DNA of 64,000 nucleotides from NCBI GenBank assembly GCA_023458555.1, contig JAEWYS010000004.1:433590-497589 (forward strand), given 5' to 3'. The notes beneath the pieces were generated by a model. The model ran no database searches and was not told the origin of the DNA. It saw only the letters and a list, made by a program, of their open reading frames with translations. Source of the DNA: Bacteroidota bacterium (GTDB lineage: Bacteria > Bacteroidota > Bacteroidia > Cytophagales > Cytophagaceae). Both the position numbers and the translations under genes were made by a program. Positions within the stretch are counted from its first letter, which is position 1. Each line of letters begins with the position of its first letter. Shown one piece after another: positions 27,333-36,019 of this stretch.

Positions 27333-27860
27333 ATGAAATATAGTATTGTAAATTTCGACGATCTCAAGGAGAAGGAGAATTTTGAGCGTTATTTTTATGA
27401 AGCCTTTTCGCGGTTGGAGAAACAACATCTGATACGACAGATCTGGGAGTGGGATGATGACAGCCGAAAATTAGCACTTAAAACACCTGACAGCAGATCG
27501 GTGGCGTATACCTGGCTGAATGAACAAGGGCAGAATATATTTTATGTGGCTGGTTCGTATCATCGGGATACCTTCTCTCAATTTGCCTTCTATGGCTTTT
27601 CCGTTCCGAAATCAATAGGAACCTATTGTGAAGTGCTTACGCTGTTCTCAACGCCGTTTTGCACTAAATCACTTAGCGAGATCGATCAGCAGTTTCTGAA
27701 ATCCTATTGCCATGAACAAGGTCGACTGAATAACTGTTCTGCACTATTGGCTACCTGTGCCCCCCGTCTGCTGGGACTCTACAGGCGATGGGGCTGGGAA
27801 CTGCTGGAATCCAGAACTATTGAAGGAGAAATCCGGCACTTTATAGCTTACAGGCTCTGA
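27333..27860 (+). CDS. GNAT-fold acyltransferase (N-acyl amino acid/AHL synthase-like)
   Basis: A 175-residue protein with a GNAT/autoinducer-synthase-like layout. The central strand block is FYVAGSYHRDTFSQF then EVLTLFSTPF. A C-terminal CAPRLLGLYRRWGWELLESR matches the acyl-CoA/ACP-binding end of GNAT enzymes. Members of this wider group make N-acyl amino acids or acyl-homoserine lactones from acyl-ACP. It starts 1 bp after the panD-like gene (same operon) and overlaps the convergent P450 gene by 13 bp. The proposed substrate, beta-alanine from its neighbour, is inference. Confidence 0.6.
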   Translation: MKYSIVNFDDLKEKENFERYFYEAFSRLEKQHLIRQIWEWDDDSRKLALKTPDSRSVAYTWLNEQGQNIFYVAGSYHRDTFSQFAFYGFSVPKSIGTYCEVLTLFSTPFCTKSLSEIDQQFLKSYCHEQGRLNNCSALLATCAPRLLGLYRRWGWELLESRTIEGEIRHFIAYRL

Positions 27861-29227
27861 ATCTTTCTGATATACATAGGCATTCCTTCAGATACATTGG
27901 TGGTGATAGCGGGTATCATTTCAGGAACATATCCTTCTTTGGGCAACAGTTCGTATTTTCTGCCTAAGACTGCAAGCGCAGAAATCATCTCAAGCAAGGC
28001 AAACTGATTGCCAATACACATGCGCTGGCCTAATCCAAAAGGCATGTAAGCGCCTTTTTCGATTTTATCGATATTTTCAGGAGAAAACCGGTCTGGATTA
28101 AATTTTTCTGGCTCCTGCCAATAGCGGGGGCTGCGGTGTATGGCATAGATGCTGGTGAGCACCAGTGAATCTTTGGGCAGTCTGTACCCTTTCATATCCA
28201 TTGTATGAATCAATTGCCTGGGTATGGTAAATACAGGTGGGAAAAGACGCATCGCTTCTTCAATAATCTGTCTGGCATAGGTCAATTGTATGATATGCTC
28301 CGGCCTCACCTTATCTTCGCCTATAACATGATGCAACTCATTGATAAACCTCTCCCTGACGTCAGGATGCTGTGAAATAAGATAAAGGGTCCAAGTAAGC
28401 GCTACCGAGCTTGTTTCAAATCCGGCAAGGAACATGGTCATAATTTCATCCCGGATATCGACGCGGTTCATTTTTTCGCCGGTTTCGGCATCCGTTGCAT
28501 CCAGGAATAATTGAAGCAGGTCATCTCCCTGTGTAATACCCTGTATCCGTTCGTCAATAATTTTAAATACAACATCATCCAGCCGCTTCTTTTGTTCGGC
28601 ATAGGCTCTATGTGAGGGTAAAGGCCAGCTTATGGGATAGCGGGGGAACGCATAGTTTCGTTTGTTAAGAAACCGCAACACCTGCTTTACATCCGGCGGT
28701 ACAGAGCTGGATTCGTCAAAGAGGTCCTGACTAAAGAGCGTTTTCCCAATGATGCGTAATGTCAGTTCACTCATTTCGGCAGAGATGCTCCTGTATTCAT
28801 CCGGGTTATAATGCTCCCACTTTTCAGCAAGCTCATAGCTGCTGTCTATGAAGGTTTGTACAAATCCTCTGAGCTTTTCTTTGTGAAAGCCTGGTTGTGC
28901 CAGCCGTCGCTGCCTTTTCCAGAAATCACCCTCACTGGTAATAAGCCCGTTGCCTCCGATCAGAGACAGTATTTTATAGTTCTTCCCTTTCCAGAAATTG
29001 TCCGTTTCGGTGAGGAATATCTGGCGTGCGCAGTCGATATCAGCCGTTATGAAAATACTCCGGTATACAAAACGCAGCCTGCATATCGGAAAATAATCAG
29101 TAGCACAATCCGCACTGAATTGCAAGGGATTGTTGAACATCATTTTCGCATGTCCCCATAGCCAGTGAGCAGGCGGGGAAGGCGGAAGAGGTAACTGGTT
29201 TATATCAGAGCCCATAAGCGCTTTCAA
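27848..29227 (-). CDS. Cytochrome P450
   Basis: A 459-residue haem monooxygenase, full length. It has the I-helix oxygen-activation motif AGFETSSVALTW, the K-helix EEAMR (ExxR) and the haem loop PFGLGQRMCIGNQFA with ligand Cys404. There is no membrane anchor or fused reductase, so it needs separate redox partners. The sequence style resembles fatty-acid hydroxylating and secondary-metabolite P450s. It overlaps the upstream acyltransferase gene by 23 bp, so they form one operon, and it converges on the panD/GNAT pair. Confidence 0.95.
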   Translation of the reverse strand: MKALMGSDINQLPLPPSPPAHWLWGHAKMMFNNPLQFSADCATDYFPICRLRFVYRSIFITADIDCARQIFLTETDNFWKGKNYKILSLIGGNGLITSEGDFWKRQRRLAQPGFHKEKLRGFVQTFIDSSYELAEKWEHYNPDEYRSISAEMSELTLRIIGKTLFSQDLFDESSSVPPDVKQVLRFLNKRNYAFPRYPISWPLPSHRAYAEQKKRLDDVVFKIIDERIQGITQGDDLLQLFLDATDAETGEKMNRVDIRDEIMTMFLAGFETSSVALTWTLYLISQHPDVRERFINELHHVIGEDKVRPEHIIQLTYARQIIEEAMRLFPPVFTIPRQLIHTMDMKGYRLPKDSLVLTSIYAIHRSPRYWQEPEKFNPDRFSPENIDKIEKGAYMPFGLGQRMCIGNQFALLEMISALAVLGRKYELLPKEGYVPEMIPAITTNVSEGMPMYIRKIQSL

Positions 29228-29984
29228 ATTTCCGGATAAAATCGTTTATAAATCGTTTGGCAGGACCTCCGTCAATGATATCGTGATTGAGGGAAGCGGT
29301 CATGCTCATGAATTTTTTCTCTACAGGAATACCTTCTTCCATTACTACTTTTTTGTAAAACCCCGATGGCATAATACAAACAGGCGAAGCAGAGATCGGA
29401 ATACCCCACCAGGCACGTGTACCCATATCTATACTGAGAGAGGAAACTGCTGCTGTGCCGCAATACTTTTTAAAAAGAAACGGATTTTTATCCATTCGGC
29501 GGAAAAACCAGCGGCGAATGAATCCCGGATATCGTAATAATTGTCTGCGTTCGTTTACTGCCGGAATATCCTCCGGGGCAGCTTTTTGATAATGACGAAG
29601 GATATCATTGATTTCCGGAAAGCTTTTGGCAGCCGCATTTCGTATGATGGTTCCGAGCGGAACGCTGGAACCATTTTTTAAGCGTCTCTCAACTACGGTA
29701 AATATATCTACTTCGTCGAATATGATCATCTTCCGTTTACCATGGCGGAAAGTGACCATCTGCTTATTGCTGTTTAATTCCTGTGCCAGCAGATAGATAA
29801 TATACGCATTGATGGATAATCCTTTGCCCAGCTCTTTTTGCCGGGCTTTAATCTGAGAGGAAAGATACGTGATGTCTGTTTCAAAAAGAGCATGTATGGT
29901 ATGAGCTTTAGACGATATCTCGAAATGCTCTGTCATGAGATTACGAATGGCAGGCCATGGATGTACGGTATGTTTTGTATTCAA
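29205..29984 (-). CDS. Stand-alone E2-type (2-oxoacid dehydrogenase catalytic domain) acyltransferase
   Basis: A 259-residue protein made of only the catalytic fold shared by dihydrolipoyl acyltransferases and chloramphenicol acetyltransferase. The active-site HxxxDG is present as NHDIIDGG (His234, Asp238), followed by AKRFINDF. There is no lipoyl or subunit-binding domain, so it is not part of a 2-oxoacid dehydrogenase complex. Such lone forms can acylate small molecules from CoA thioesters. It is the first gene of the acyltransferase-P450 operon. Confidence 0.8.
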   Translation of the reverse strand: MNTKHTVHPWPAIRNLMTEHFEISSKAHTIHALFETDITYLSSQIKARQKELGKGLSINAYIIYLLAQELNSNKQMVTFRHGKRKMIIFDEVDIFTVVERRLKNGSSVPLGTIIRNAAAKSFPEINDILRHYQKAAPEDIPAVNERRQLLRYPGFIRRWFFRRMDKNPFLFKKYCGTAAVSSLSIDMGTRAWWGIPISASPVCIMPSGFYKKVVMEEGIPVEKKFMSMTASLNHDIIDGGPAKRFINDFIRKFESAYGL

Positions 29985-30154
29985 TGTGCTTCAGATAAAA
30001 CTGAATGCAAAATAATGATTTTTCCGAGACCAACTCCGACTTGTTAATTGTAATAGAGCTATTACTATCCTCCCTTACTTTTTTGTTTTGAGAACTCCGG
30101 ATCTGAGGTGTATTTTCTCTATATCCCGGCTGTTTACTCTTAGCACACTACTTT

Positions 30155-30180
30155 CTGGTGTTCCGCTCTGCGAACACCAG
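30155..30180. repeat. Perfect 9-bp inverted repeat
   Basis: CTGGTGTTC, 8-nt loop, GAACACCAG in the gene-free stretch 29985-30379. There is no T-run. It may be a regulatory hairpin or the end of a lost mobile element; nothing else in this gap is recognisable. Confidence 0.45.
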
Positions 30181-30379
30181 TCGACTGATAAAAGAACATT
30201 CAATAACCGGATGAGTTATTTGATATAAGTTCTGCCATGAACAACACAATAATGAGGGGCTTGTATAAGTATAAACAACTCATAAAATATATTGTCCTGT
30301 CTTTTTCAATAGATCAGCAGCCTGTTTACCAAGGCAAGCTCACGGCAAATTACAGCTATTCGTTAGGCCTCATGATAGA

Positions 30380-31820
30380 ATGACAGTCGGTTTAGTAGCT
30401 AAATTTAATATGGATTACGTCATGCTAAAACAAGTTTTCACCCTTTCAGAATTATTGACAGCATTAAACAGCGATACACCAGTCACATTGGAATTGCACG
30501 TTTCAATCCTGTCGCCTCACTCAATCATATTACCAGAAGGTTTCAAGCTTACAAGTATCAATAAAGAACGGTGTATTTTAAGCTTTAACAATAGCGATGG
30601 AATCGGACTAACAGCAAATAATGAAATTTCTGACCTTATCATTCAGACCAATCCGAGTAACAGAGCAATTTACGTTTCCGGAACTTTTAATGACCTCGGT
30701 GTACTGTCTTAAAAAAATCTGACGGTTACCGGACAAGTTCAGATACTTACCAGGGCCGGCACTGTAAAAACAACTCTTGTTGCTGATAATATTGATATAG
30801 TTTCCTGCGACAGCCGTAAGTACTCCGAACAACCTCAGAAATACGGAGTAAACGTTTACCAGGGAGCTTTCACTGTTTATAATTACAATAGTGACCCGGA
30901 AAGCGTTATCAATGCGACTCTGACAACTATAAGTATCGGAAGAAAAGGCGCCCCTGTTATCGGAACAGGGCTATTTGTCAGTGGCTTTAGTGATGATGGC
31001 GGTCAGGTTATTTCAAATAATATCACCACCGGAGATCTCTATACTAACGGAATGATACCTTTCGGGCAACCAAATTTAATCAGTGCAGCCTGTTTTATCG
31101 TAAACGGAGCAAAGGTAAAAACCATAACACATTATGGAGCCGTAACGACCTACGGTGTAAATGATATGGTTCTTGACGCATGGGGTCATGTTGATAAATG
31201 GACGGCAGAAAAAGCAATCACATCTTATGGTCCAAGCGGAATCGGATTTGTAAACTTCGGAACAGTTGATGAATTTGAAGCGAAAGAGAAAATCGAAACA
31301 TTCGGATTAGGTGCAAGAGGCTTCAATCAATATGACGGCACAATCAAGGTAGCAAAGTTTCATTCAATTATTACGCACGGCAATGGCTCAATCGGTATCC
31401 AAGTGAGTAAACCAATAGGGGTTATTTCTGTCTCCAATGGAATCACAACAAAAGGTTCTCAAGGGAAAACGCTTGTCAAAGGCGTAATCAGGAATCTGGC
31501 TGCCGACGGAATTAGTGTAAAAACGGGCGGAGTCATCGAGCAGCTAAATGTACATGGCGGCATACATACCAATGGAGACAATGTTTCTTCATATCATGTG
31601 GAGGGTGGAATTGTTCATCAACTGGATGTCTTCGATGACATCGTGGCAACCGGCAATAATTCATTTGCTGTTTATATTACAGACGATGGAGAAACTCCGC
31701 TAAAGAATATTTCTGCGGTTTTCAAAGCAAGGTGTTGCTGTTTGGGTTGACAAAGGAAAAATTACCGACAAGGCAGGTTTGAAAGCTCATGGTACAAAAG
31801 AAAATATTATAGAGAAATAG
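30380..31820 (+). pseudogene. Interrupted right-handed beta-helix-like protein gene
   Basis: One original reading frame of about 480 codons. It is broken by an in-frame TAA at 30710-30712 (the frame continues as KNLTVTGQVQILTRAG) and by a frameshift near 31725. After the shift the true C-terminus is read in another frame (QGVAVWVDKGKITDKAG, ending at the TAG 31818-31820). The repeats of the type ITTYG/GTV-x-x-F/GI-x-THG suggest a parallel beta-helix. I recall the family as a widespread hypothetical protein. Two lesions make a functional full-length product unlikely, although internal restart at 31052 would give 232 residues. Confidence 0.75.
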
Positions 31821-31915
31821 CACAAATGTCTTTTTTGTTAAAGCGGAAAACCGGCCGGAGGCCACAGAGCTGTTAATCACCGACAACCCGGCAATTGAGG
31901 GGGATTTGAGGTACC

Positions 31916-31995
31916 TGATATAAATCCTGTCCGAAGATCAGCGAATACAAAACGTACGTTGAAAACACCTGATATAAAGTCTGAATGAATACAAC
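31916..31995 (-). pseudogene. Fragment of a GIY-YIG endonuclease gene
   Basis: This stretch is closely similar to 35348-35424, the 5' end and leader of the intact GIY-YIG gene. The minus strand reads VFSTYVLYS as against MFFTYVLHS, then one extra base shifts the frame. No downstream part of the gene follows, so this is a truncated copy. Just upstream, 31837-31923 holds a 29-codon open stretch of unknown origin. Confidence 0.65.
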
Positions 31996-32055
31996 TCTTC
32001 AGAAACTGCTGTTGCTGTTTTTCAGTCCCCCTGGATTTAACTCTTCTATAACATA

Positions 32056-34662
32056 TTAGAATTTAAATACTTTCTTGCGCCGGGCATTTCCTTTTTCATC
32101 TGTTACCGTGATAAAATACAATCCTGGTGTATAATTAAAAAGATTAATAACCTGCTCCGAGGATTGATATGTTTGGCTCAGAAGCAACTCTCCGCAAACA
32201 GAATGTACCTGGATCTGCCCAGGGTATTGCAGACCTTTCAGTTGACAATAGTCCTTCACCGGATTGGGCGAGATTTCGATAGAGCCATTGTCTTCATAAG
32301 CTGAGCCACCTGTTACGGTTTCTCTGATGGTGATCATCTCAGGATAGGCATAACATGCACTGCTATAATTATCAGGATCGTTTGTGCTTTTAAAACATAC
32401 CGCTAAATAATATTCCCCGGAAGGATATGCTGATAAGTTGACATCTGAAGAAACCGTTGCAGATTCTCCGGGTAATACCGGGGTATTATAAAACCTTCTT
32501 TGAAATCTGGTATAGTCGCTGAAAGTAAAATCTTCAAAGTCTCTGGAATTATGACTTACAAAGAAGTGTAATTCCCAGTTTCCGGATGTAGTAACCTCGC
32601 CAATATTCCGAATCGTTATCTCTGATGTGGGAAGAAAAGTATCTTCTTTGGTCCATTCTGTCCTGCTCATGGTTATGTTCGTAATTTCTACGACAGGTAT
32701 ATCGCTTATTCCGATTGTAACCGGGCTAAATACCATGTTGTTTCCTTCATTTACTTCTTCAATATGATCCGGAAAATCCATTACGGCAATGAGGTAATAG
32801 TTTCCAGGCTCAATGAATGGAAGTGCTGGTATGGTCTTGTAAACCTTCATTGGAAAAGAAAGAAAATTTGCATATTCCGTAAATATTATACGGTCATTTT
32901 CATCGGGAACAGTATCAGCCGAAAGTATCAAATGTAAAGGATATGAAAAGGTGCCTGCAGGATAGAATTCTCCCTGATTGATGATTGAATTAAATTCAAG
33001 TTGCGCTACCACCGTCTGCAATGGTTTATAAGAAGACCCTGAGATAAGATTCATGCTTATCATTTCATAGTCCGTTTTATTGGATCCAATGCTATTGTCC
33101 GCAACATGTTTCACTTTAATTACCAGCGTATTGTTTTCTTCATTAATCTCTTCTATATGATTATTTTGGTCTACCTGATAAATTACATAAATAGGCAGGC
33201 TGGTGTCTCTGGGTAAAAACATGTTAGGAGATATAATTAAAGAGCCCCCCGGAACAACAGGATAGTAATCAAAATCCCACATCAAAACATCATCGGAACT
33301 TAAGACGGAGTCTCCGGAAACATAGGCCCTGAGGTTGATGTTTATTGAAGGAGTTGTATTTCCTACATTTTCAACCTCCACCGCCTGTACATAGCCTGTC
33401 CCATATCCATGATCTGAAATGTTGCCAACTACTTTAAGACTCAGATCCGGAAGCATTACATCAGGGTCGTATACTTTTGATGCTTTTTCAAACTCATTGA
33501 GTTCATCTATTTCCGGTATCTGATTATCTGTATCAATGCTTAGCACTAGCTGATAATACCCGTAAGGAATGTCTGAGCCAATGAGTACGGGCTGACTGAT
33601 ACCTAGCCTTTCAAATCCGGAAAAGTCATGAACAATGCTGGCCTGATGGATAAGAAATTCATTTTTATTCTCATCTATAAGCCTTAGGGTATAGGAGAGA
33701 GAACCGGAATATTCAACCGGAGAAAAATTTTGTATATCAAACTGTATGGTATGCGTGCTTCCGCGTGCCAACAACTCAAGTCCATCGCTCAGGTAAGCAT
33801 AAAACTCAGGCTCGGGTACTGTGCTAAATTTCCCTTCTGCGTTTACTTTATACCACAGATCCATAAATTCATATTGCCCCCGGGTAAAGGAATTCTTACA
33901 AGCATCATTGGCATATGACATGATGTTGGCAGGATCAGGGGTATACAAATCGCCATTGGCATCTGTGGCTGTAAGTTCCTTTATGTATTGGCAGGATAAA
34001 TTTAAAAATCCGGATAAGTCAGGATCGGCAGGAGTATCACATATCTGATCTCCGGCAGTTAAACAGTTAGAACCATTGACCAACTCTGCTCCTAAAGTAG
34101 TATCGTGAGTATGTCTAAGGCCGAAATAGTGGCCAAACTCATGCTCCATAGTGGTATTATTCAGACAGGATTGCCTGACCAAAATAAAACCCTCTCCGCC
34201 TTCCGGGCCCAGTGTAGCTTCTCCGCAGATAGACTTCTCATAATAAAGCACATCTCCGACTAAAAAGAGATCGATAACTTTAGGAGTCGAATTGCCGGCT
34301 ACTAATTCATTCCGTTCCTGGGTAGTATTAAGGATGAAATAGCCAGGCTGGTTGATGTAATGGACTTCATCTGCCAGAAAGAAAGCCACATGCATAGGAG
34401 CAAATTTTTCATTCAGCCTCATAATTCTATTGTACAACGCTTTGACATCCACCGAAGTGTTATCATAATTTACCAGCGCGTGGACCTGCACAGGCACATA
34501 ACGTATGGTCCCGTTGAGCCGGGAGAGATTTCTGCCAATAGCATATTCCTGCAAATCATTCCGGGTAGGGGAAAAGGAATTATGGTCTTCTATATAATCC
34601 TTTTGACCAAAACCAAAAAAAGGCAGAAAAACGACCAGTATCAGTACAATTGAAAATTTCAT
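32056..34662 (-). CDS. Secreted pappalysin-type (M43) metalloprotease with CARDB repeats and T9SS domain
   Basis: An 868-residue protein: signal peptide (1-19, ending GFGQ), then a zinc metalloprotease domain. HEFGHYFGLRH is at 174-184 and a Met-turn NIMSYA is around 247-252, the pattern of M43/metzincin proteases. Several CARDB-like adhesion domains follow (about 280-760; repeats of LPDLSLKVVGN and DVDQ/IEEVNEGNN type). The C-terminal sorting domain is ISPNPVKDYCQLKG ending ARRKKVFKF. It probably acts outside the cell on proteins. It is a single gene inside an otherwise decayed zone. Confidence 0.88.
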   Translation of the reverse strand: MKFSIVLILVVFLPFFGFGQKDYIEDHNSFSPTRNDLQEYAIGRNLSRLNGTIRYVPVQVHALVNYDNTSVDVKALYNRIMRLNEKFAPMHVAFFLADEVHYINQPGYFILNTTQERNELVAGNSTPKVIDLFLVGDVLYYEKSICGEATLGPEGGEGFILVRQSCLNNTTMEHEFGHYFGLRHTHDTTLGAELVNGSNCLTAGDQICDTPADPDLSGFLNLSCQYIKELTATDANGDLYTPDPANIMSYANDACKNSFTRGQYEFMDLWYKVNAEGKFSTVPEPEFYAYLSDGLELLARGSTHTIQFDIQNFSPVEYSGSLSYTLRLIDENKNEFLIHQASIVHDFSGFERLGISQPVLIGSDIPYGYYQLVLSIDTDNQIPEIDELNEFEKASKVYDPDVMLPDLSLKVVGNISDHGYGTGYVQAVEVENVGNTTPSININLRAYVSGDSVLSSDDVLMWDFDYYPVVPGGSLIISPNMFLPRDTSLPIYVIYQVDQNNHIEEINEENNTLVIKVKHVADNSIGSNKTDYEMISMNLISGSSYKPLQTVVAQLEFNSIINQGEFYPAGTFSYPLHLILSADTVPDENDRIIFTEYANFLSFPMKVYKTIPALPFIEPGNYYLIAVMDFPDHIEEVNEGNNMVFSPVTIGISDIPVVEITNITMSRTEWTKEDTFLPTSEITIRNIGEVTTSGNWELHFFVSHNSRDFEDFTFSDYTRFQRRFYNTPVLPGESATVSSDVNLSAYPSGEYYLAVCFKSTNDPDNYSSACYAYPEMITIRETVTGGSAYEDNGSIEISPNPVKDYCQLKGLQYPGQIQVHSVCGELLLSQTYQSSEQVINLFNYTPGLYFITVTDEKGNARRKKVFKF

Positions 34663-34888
34663 ATTTGAATAAGGTAAATAAAAATATTCGTTTAAGATAC
34701 TACCAATTAATTTAAGATTGCAAATGAAATGTTGGCAAACTCACTGTCAGTAAGAAAAATAAGGCATGTAGGATTGGCTGAAAAGATCTTTTGTAACAAC
34801 AGGCTTCCGGGCAGAAGGAAAAGTTTCTCAGTTATTAGTTATTAAATGACCAGGCGAAAAATAACAATGCTTAGTGATCCATTTATAG

Positions 34889-35035
34889 GATTGTAGCAAT
34901 TATGAGGATAAGCAACTGCTTCAAAAAACCTTCTTCCCTGACAAAGTCGTTTATGACAAGAAAAATCACCAGTATCGAACCTCGAAAGTTAATGAGTTTT
35001 TGTCTGTAACAAGTTCTTTTTCAGCTTATAGGTAA
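34889..35035 (+). pseudogene. C-terminal fragment of a large serine recombinase
   Basis: This is a 48-codon open stretch without a start codon, reading NYEDKQLLQKTFFPDKVVYD, then KKNHQYRTSKVNEF. It resembles the C-terminal end of Bacteroidota serine recombinases (FPEGI-YDKK-N-YRT-RVN pattern, from memory). Stop codons lie directly upstream, so the rest of the gene is gone. It lies 46 bp from the damaged tRNA copy, as expected for the remains of an integrated element. Confidence 0.5.
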
Positions 35036-35037
35036 GG

Positions 35038-35078
35038 ACAAAAAAAAGGACGAATCAATAAAAATACTGATTTGTCCG
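35038..35078 (-). terminator. Terminator behind the tRNA remnant
   Basis: On the minus strand GGACAAATCA pairs with TGATTCGTCC (one G-U), followed by nine Ts (35039-35047). Confidence 0.75.
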
Positions 35079-35081
35079 GCT

Positions 35082-35143
35082 TAGTAGCGGGAGCAGGACT
35101 CGAACCTCCGTCCGCCAGCTGGCGGATAGAAGCCCGACGAGCT
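35082..35143 (-). pseudogene. Damaged copy of the initiator tRNA 3' part
   Basis: The first 26 bp (35082-35107) are identical to 35464-35489, the 3' end of the intact tRNA-fMet, and 35131-35143 is identical to 35507-35519. The anticodon-arm part between them is replaced by a palindrome-containing sequence (TCCGCCAGCTGGCGGA). The D-arm and acceptor 5' strand are missing, so it cannot make a tRNA. Confidence 0.75.
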
Positions 35144-35147
35144 GACT

Positions 35148-35399
35148 TTAATTATTTTGATTTAATAAAGAACGAATAAAAACTCTTCCCCGGCTACTCT
35201 TCAGTTCCTTTTCTCTTTTCATTGCCTGAGTCTTATCGCTAAAAACTTCTGAATAAATCAGAATCCAGGGACGAAATTTAATTGTCCAGCCTTTAGTTGA
35301 AAGCTTATTATGAGAAAGTAATCTGTTTGTCAGATCCGAAGTATATCCGATATAAATCTTGTCCGAAGATGGAGAATGCAACACGTACGTGAAAAACAC
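35148..35399 (-). CDS. Small GIY-YIG endonuclease-domain protein
   Basis: An 83-residue protein, essentially one GIY-YIG nuclease domain. It has TYVLHS for the first strand, KIYIGYTSDLTNRLLSHN (the YIG motif with catalytic Arg) and a late Glu in KREKELKSSRG. The start codon is GTG at 35399; the resulting MFFTYVLHS matches the family N-terminus. Members of this UPF0213/YhbQ-like group are common in Bacteroidota and move often. It sits between the intact tRNA-fMet and its damaged copy, with a fragment of a sister gene at 31.9 kb. Confidence 0.85.
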   Translation of the reverse strand: MFFTYVLHSPSSDKIYIGYTSDLTNRLLSHNKLSTKGWTIKFRPWILIYSEVFSDKTQAMKREKELKSSRGRVFIRSLLNQNN

Positions 35400-35423
35400 A
35401 GCTGATAAAAATCTGAATCAATA

Positions 35424-35459
35424 AAAACAAAAAGCCTCAAAGAATTATCTTTAAGGCTT
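35424..35459 (-). terminator. Terminator of tRNA-fMet
   Basis: AAGCCT-T-AAAGA pairs with TCTTT-GAGGCTT across a short loop, followed on the minus strand by TTTGTTTTT. It starts 8 nt after the tRNA. Confidence 0.8.
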
Positions 35460-35466
35460 CACCTAG

Positions 35467-35539
35467 TAGCGGGAGCAGGACTCGAACCTGCGACCTTCGG
35501 GTTATGAGCCCGACGAGCTTCCATCTGCTCCATCCCGCG
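35467..35539 (-). tRNA. Initiator tRNA-fMet (anticodon CAT)
   Basis: Full cloverleaf: acceptor CGCGGGA/TCCCGCT with a C1xU72 mismatch, anticodon stem TCGGG/CCCGA around CTCATAA, and T-arm GCAGG-TTCGAGT-CCTGC. The unpaired 1-72 position and three G-C pairs next to the anticodon loop are the hallmarks of the initiator. CCA is not encoded. Length is 73 nt, with a short D-loop. Confidence 0.93.
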
Positions 35540-36005
35540 CTGTTATTGTTAAACTAATGTTTTTCTTACTTTGTTCAAAAACCGGACGATTAATTCCGTT
35601 TTGATGATGCAAAAGTAGCCTTTATGATTTAAAATACAAAGAATACGTATACTATTTTTAAAATATTTATTCAAGTACCTTATTATACTCTACTTAATAA
35701 ACATACATCCATTCTAAAACCAGAAGGAACACTTATTAGTTCACCGAAGAACTGTTAAATCTCAGAACATACGGCTTTACTTATATATTCCGCAATCGGG
35801 CAAAAAACATAATTAAATCACTGATCTTGACCAGAAAAAACTATTCCTTATTCAAAAAAATAGTTCATTGCCTCTGATGACTTATGTTTTCTTTATAAAT
35901 AATAGCTGTTCCGGTAATCAACGACTTGGGAATTTCGGAACTTCGGGAGCCTCAGCCACCGGAAACCTGACCGGATTCTGTTTTATTTTTCACAAAACAA
36001 AAACG

Positions 36006-36013
36006 TACCTTTG
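36006..36013 (+). promoter_or_regulatory. -7 promoter box of era
   Basis: TACCTTTG is a perfect TAnnTTTG. It ends 6 bp before the era ATG, implying a near-leaderless mRNA. There is no TTG at the usual -33 distance. The gap 35540-36005 upstream is AT-rich and holds no recognisable gene. Confidence 0.5.
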
Positions 36014-36019
36014 CAAACT

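Noticed and set aside
30349..30375. GTTAGGC core resembling an integron attC site before the beta-helix pseudogene
   Set aside because: No matching complementary core (GCCTAAC type) at the proper distance, no integrase and no second site, so a chance heptamer is more likely.
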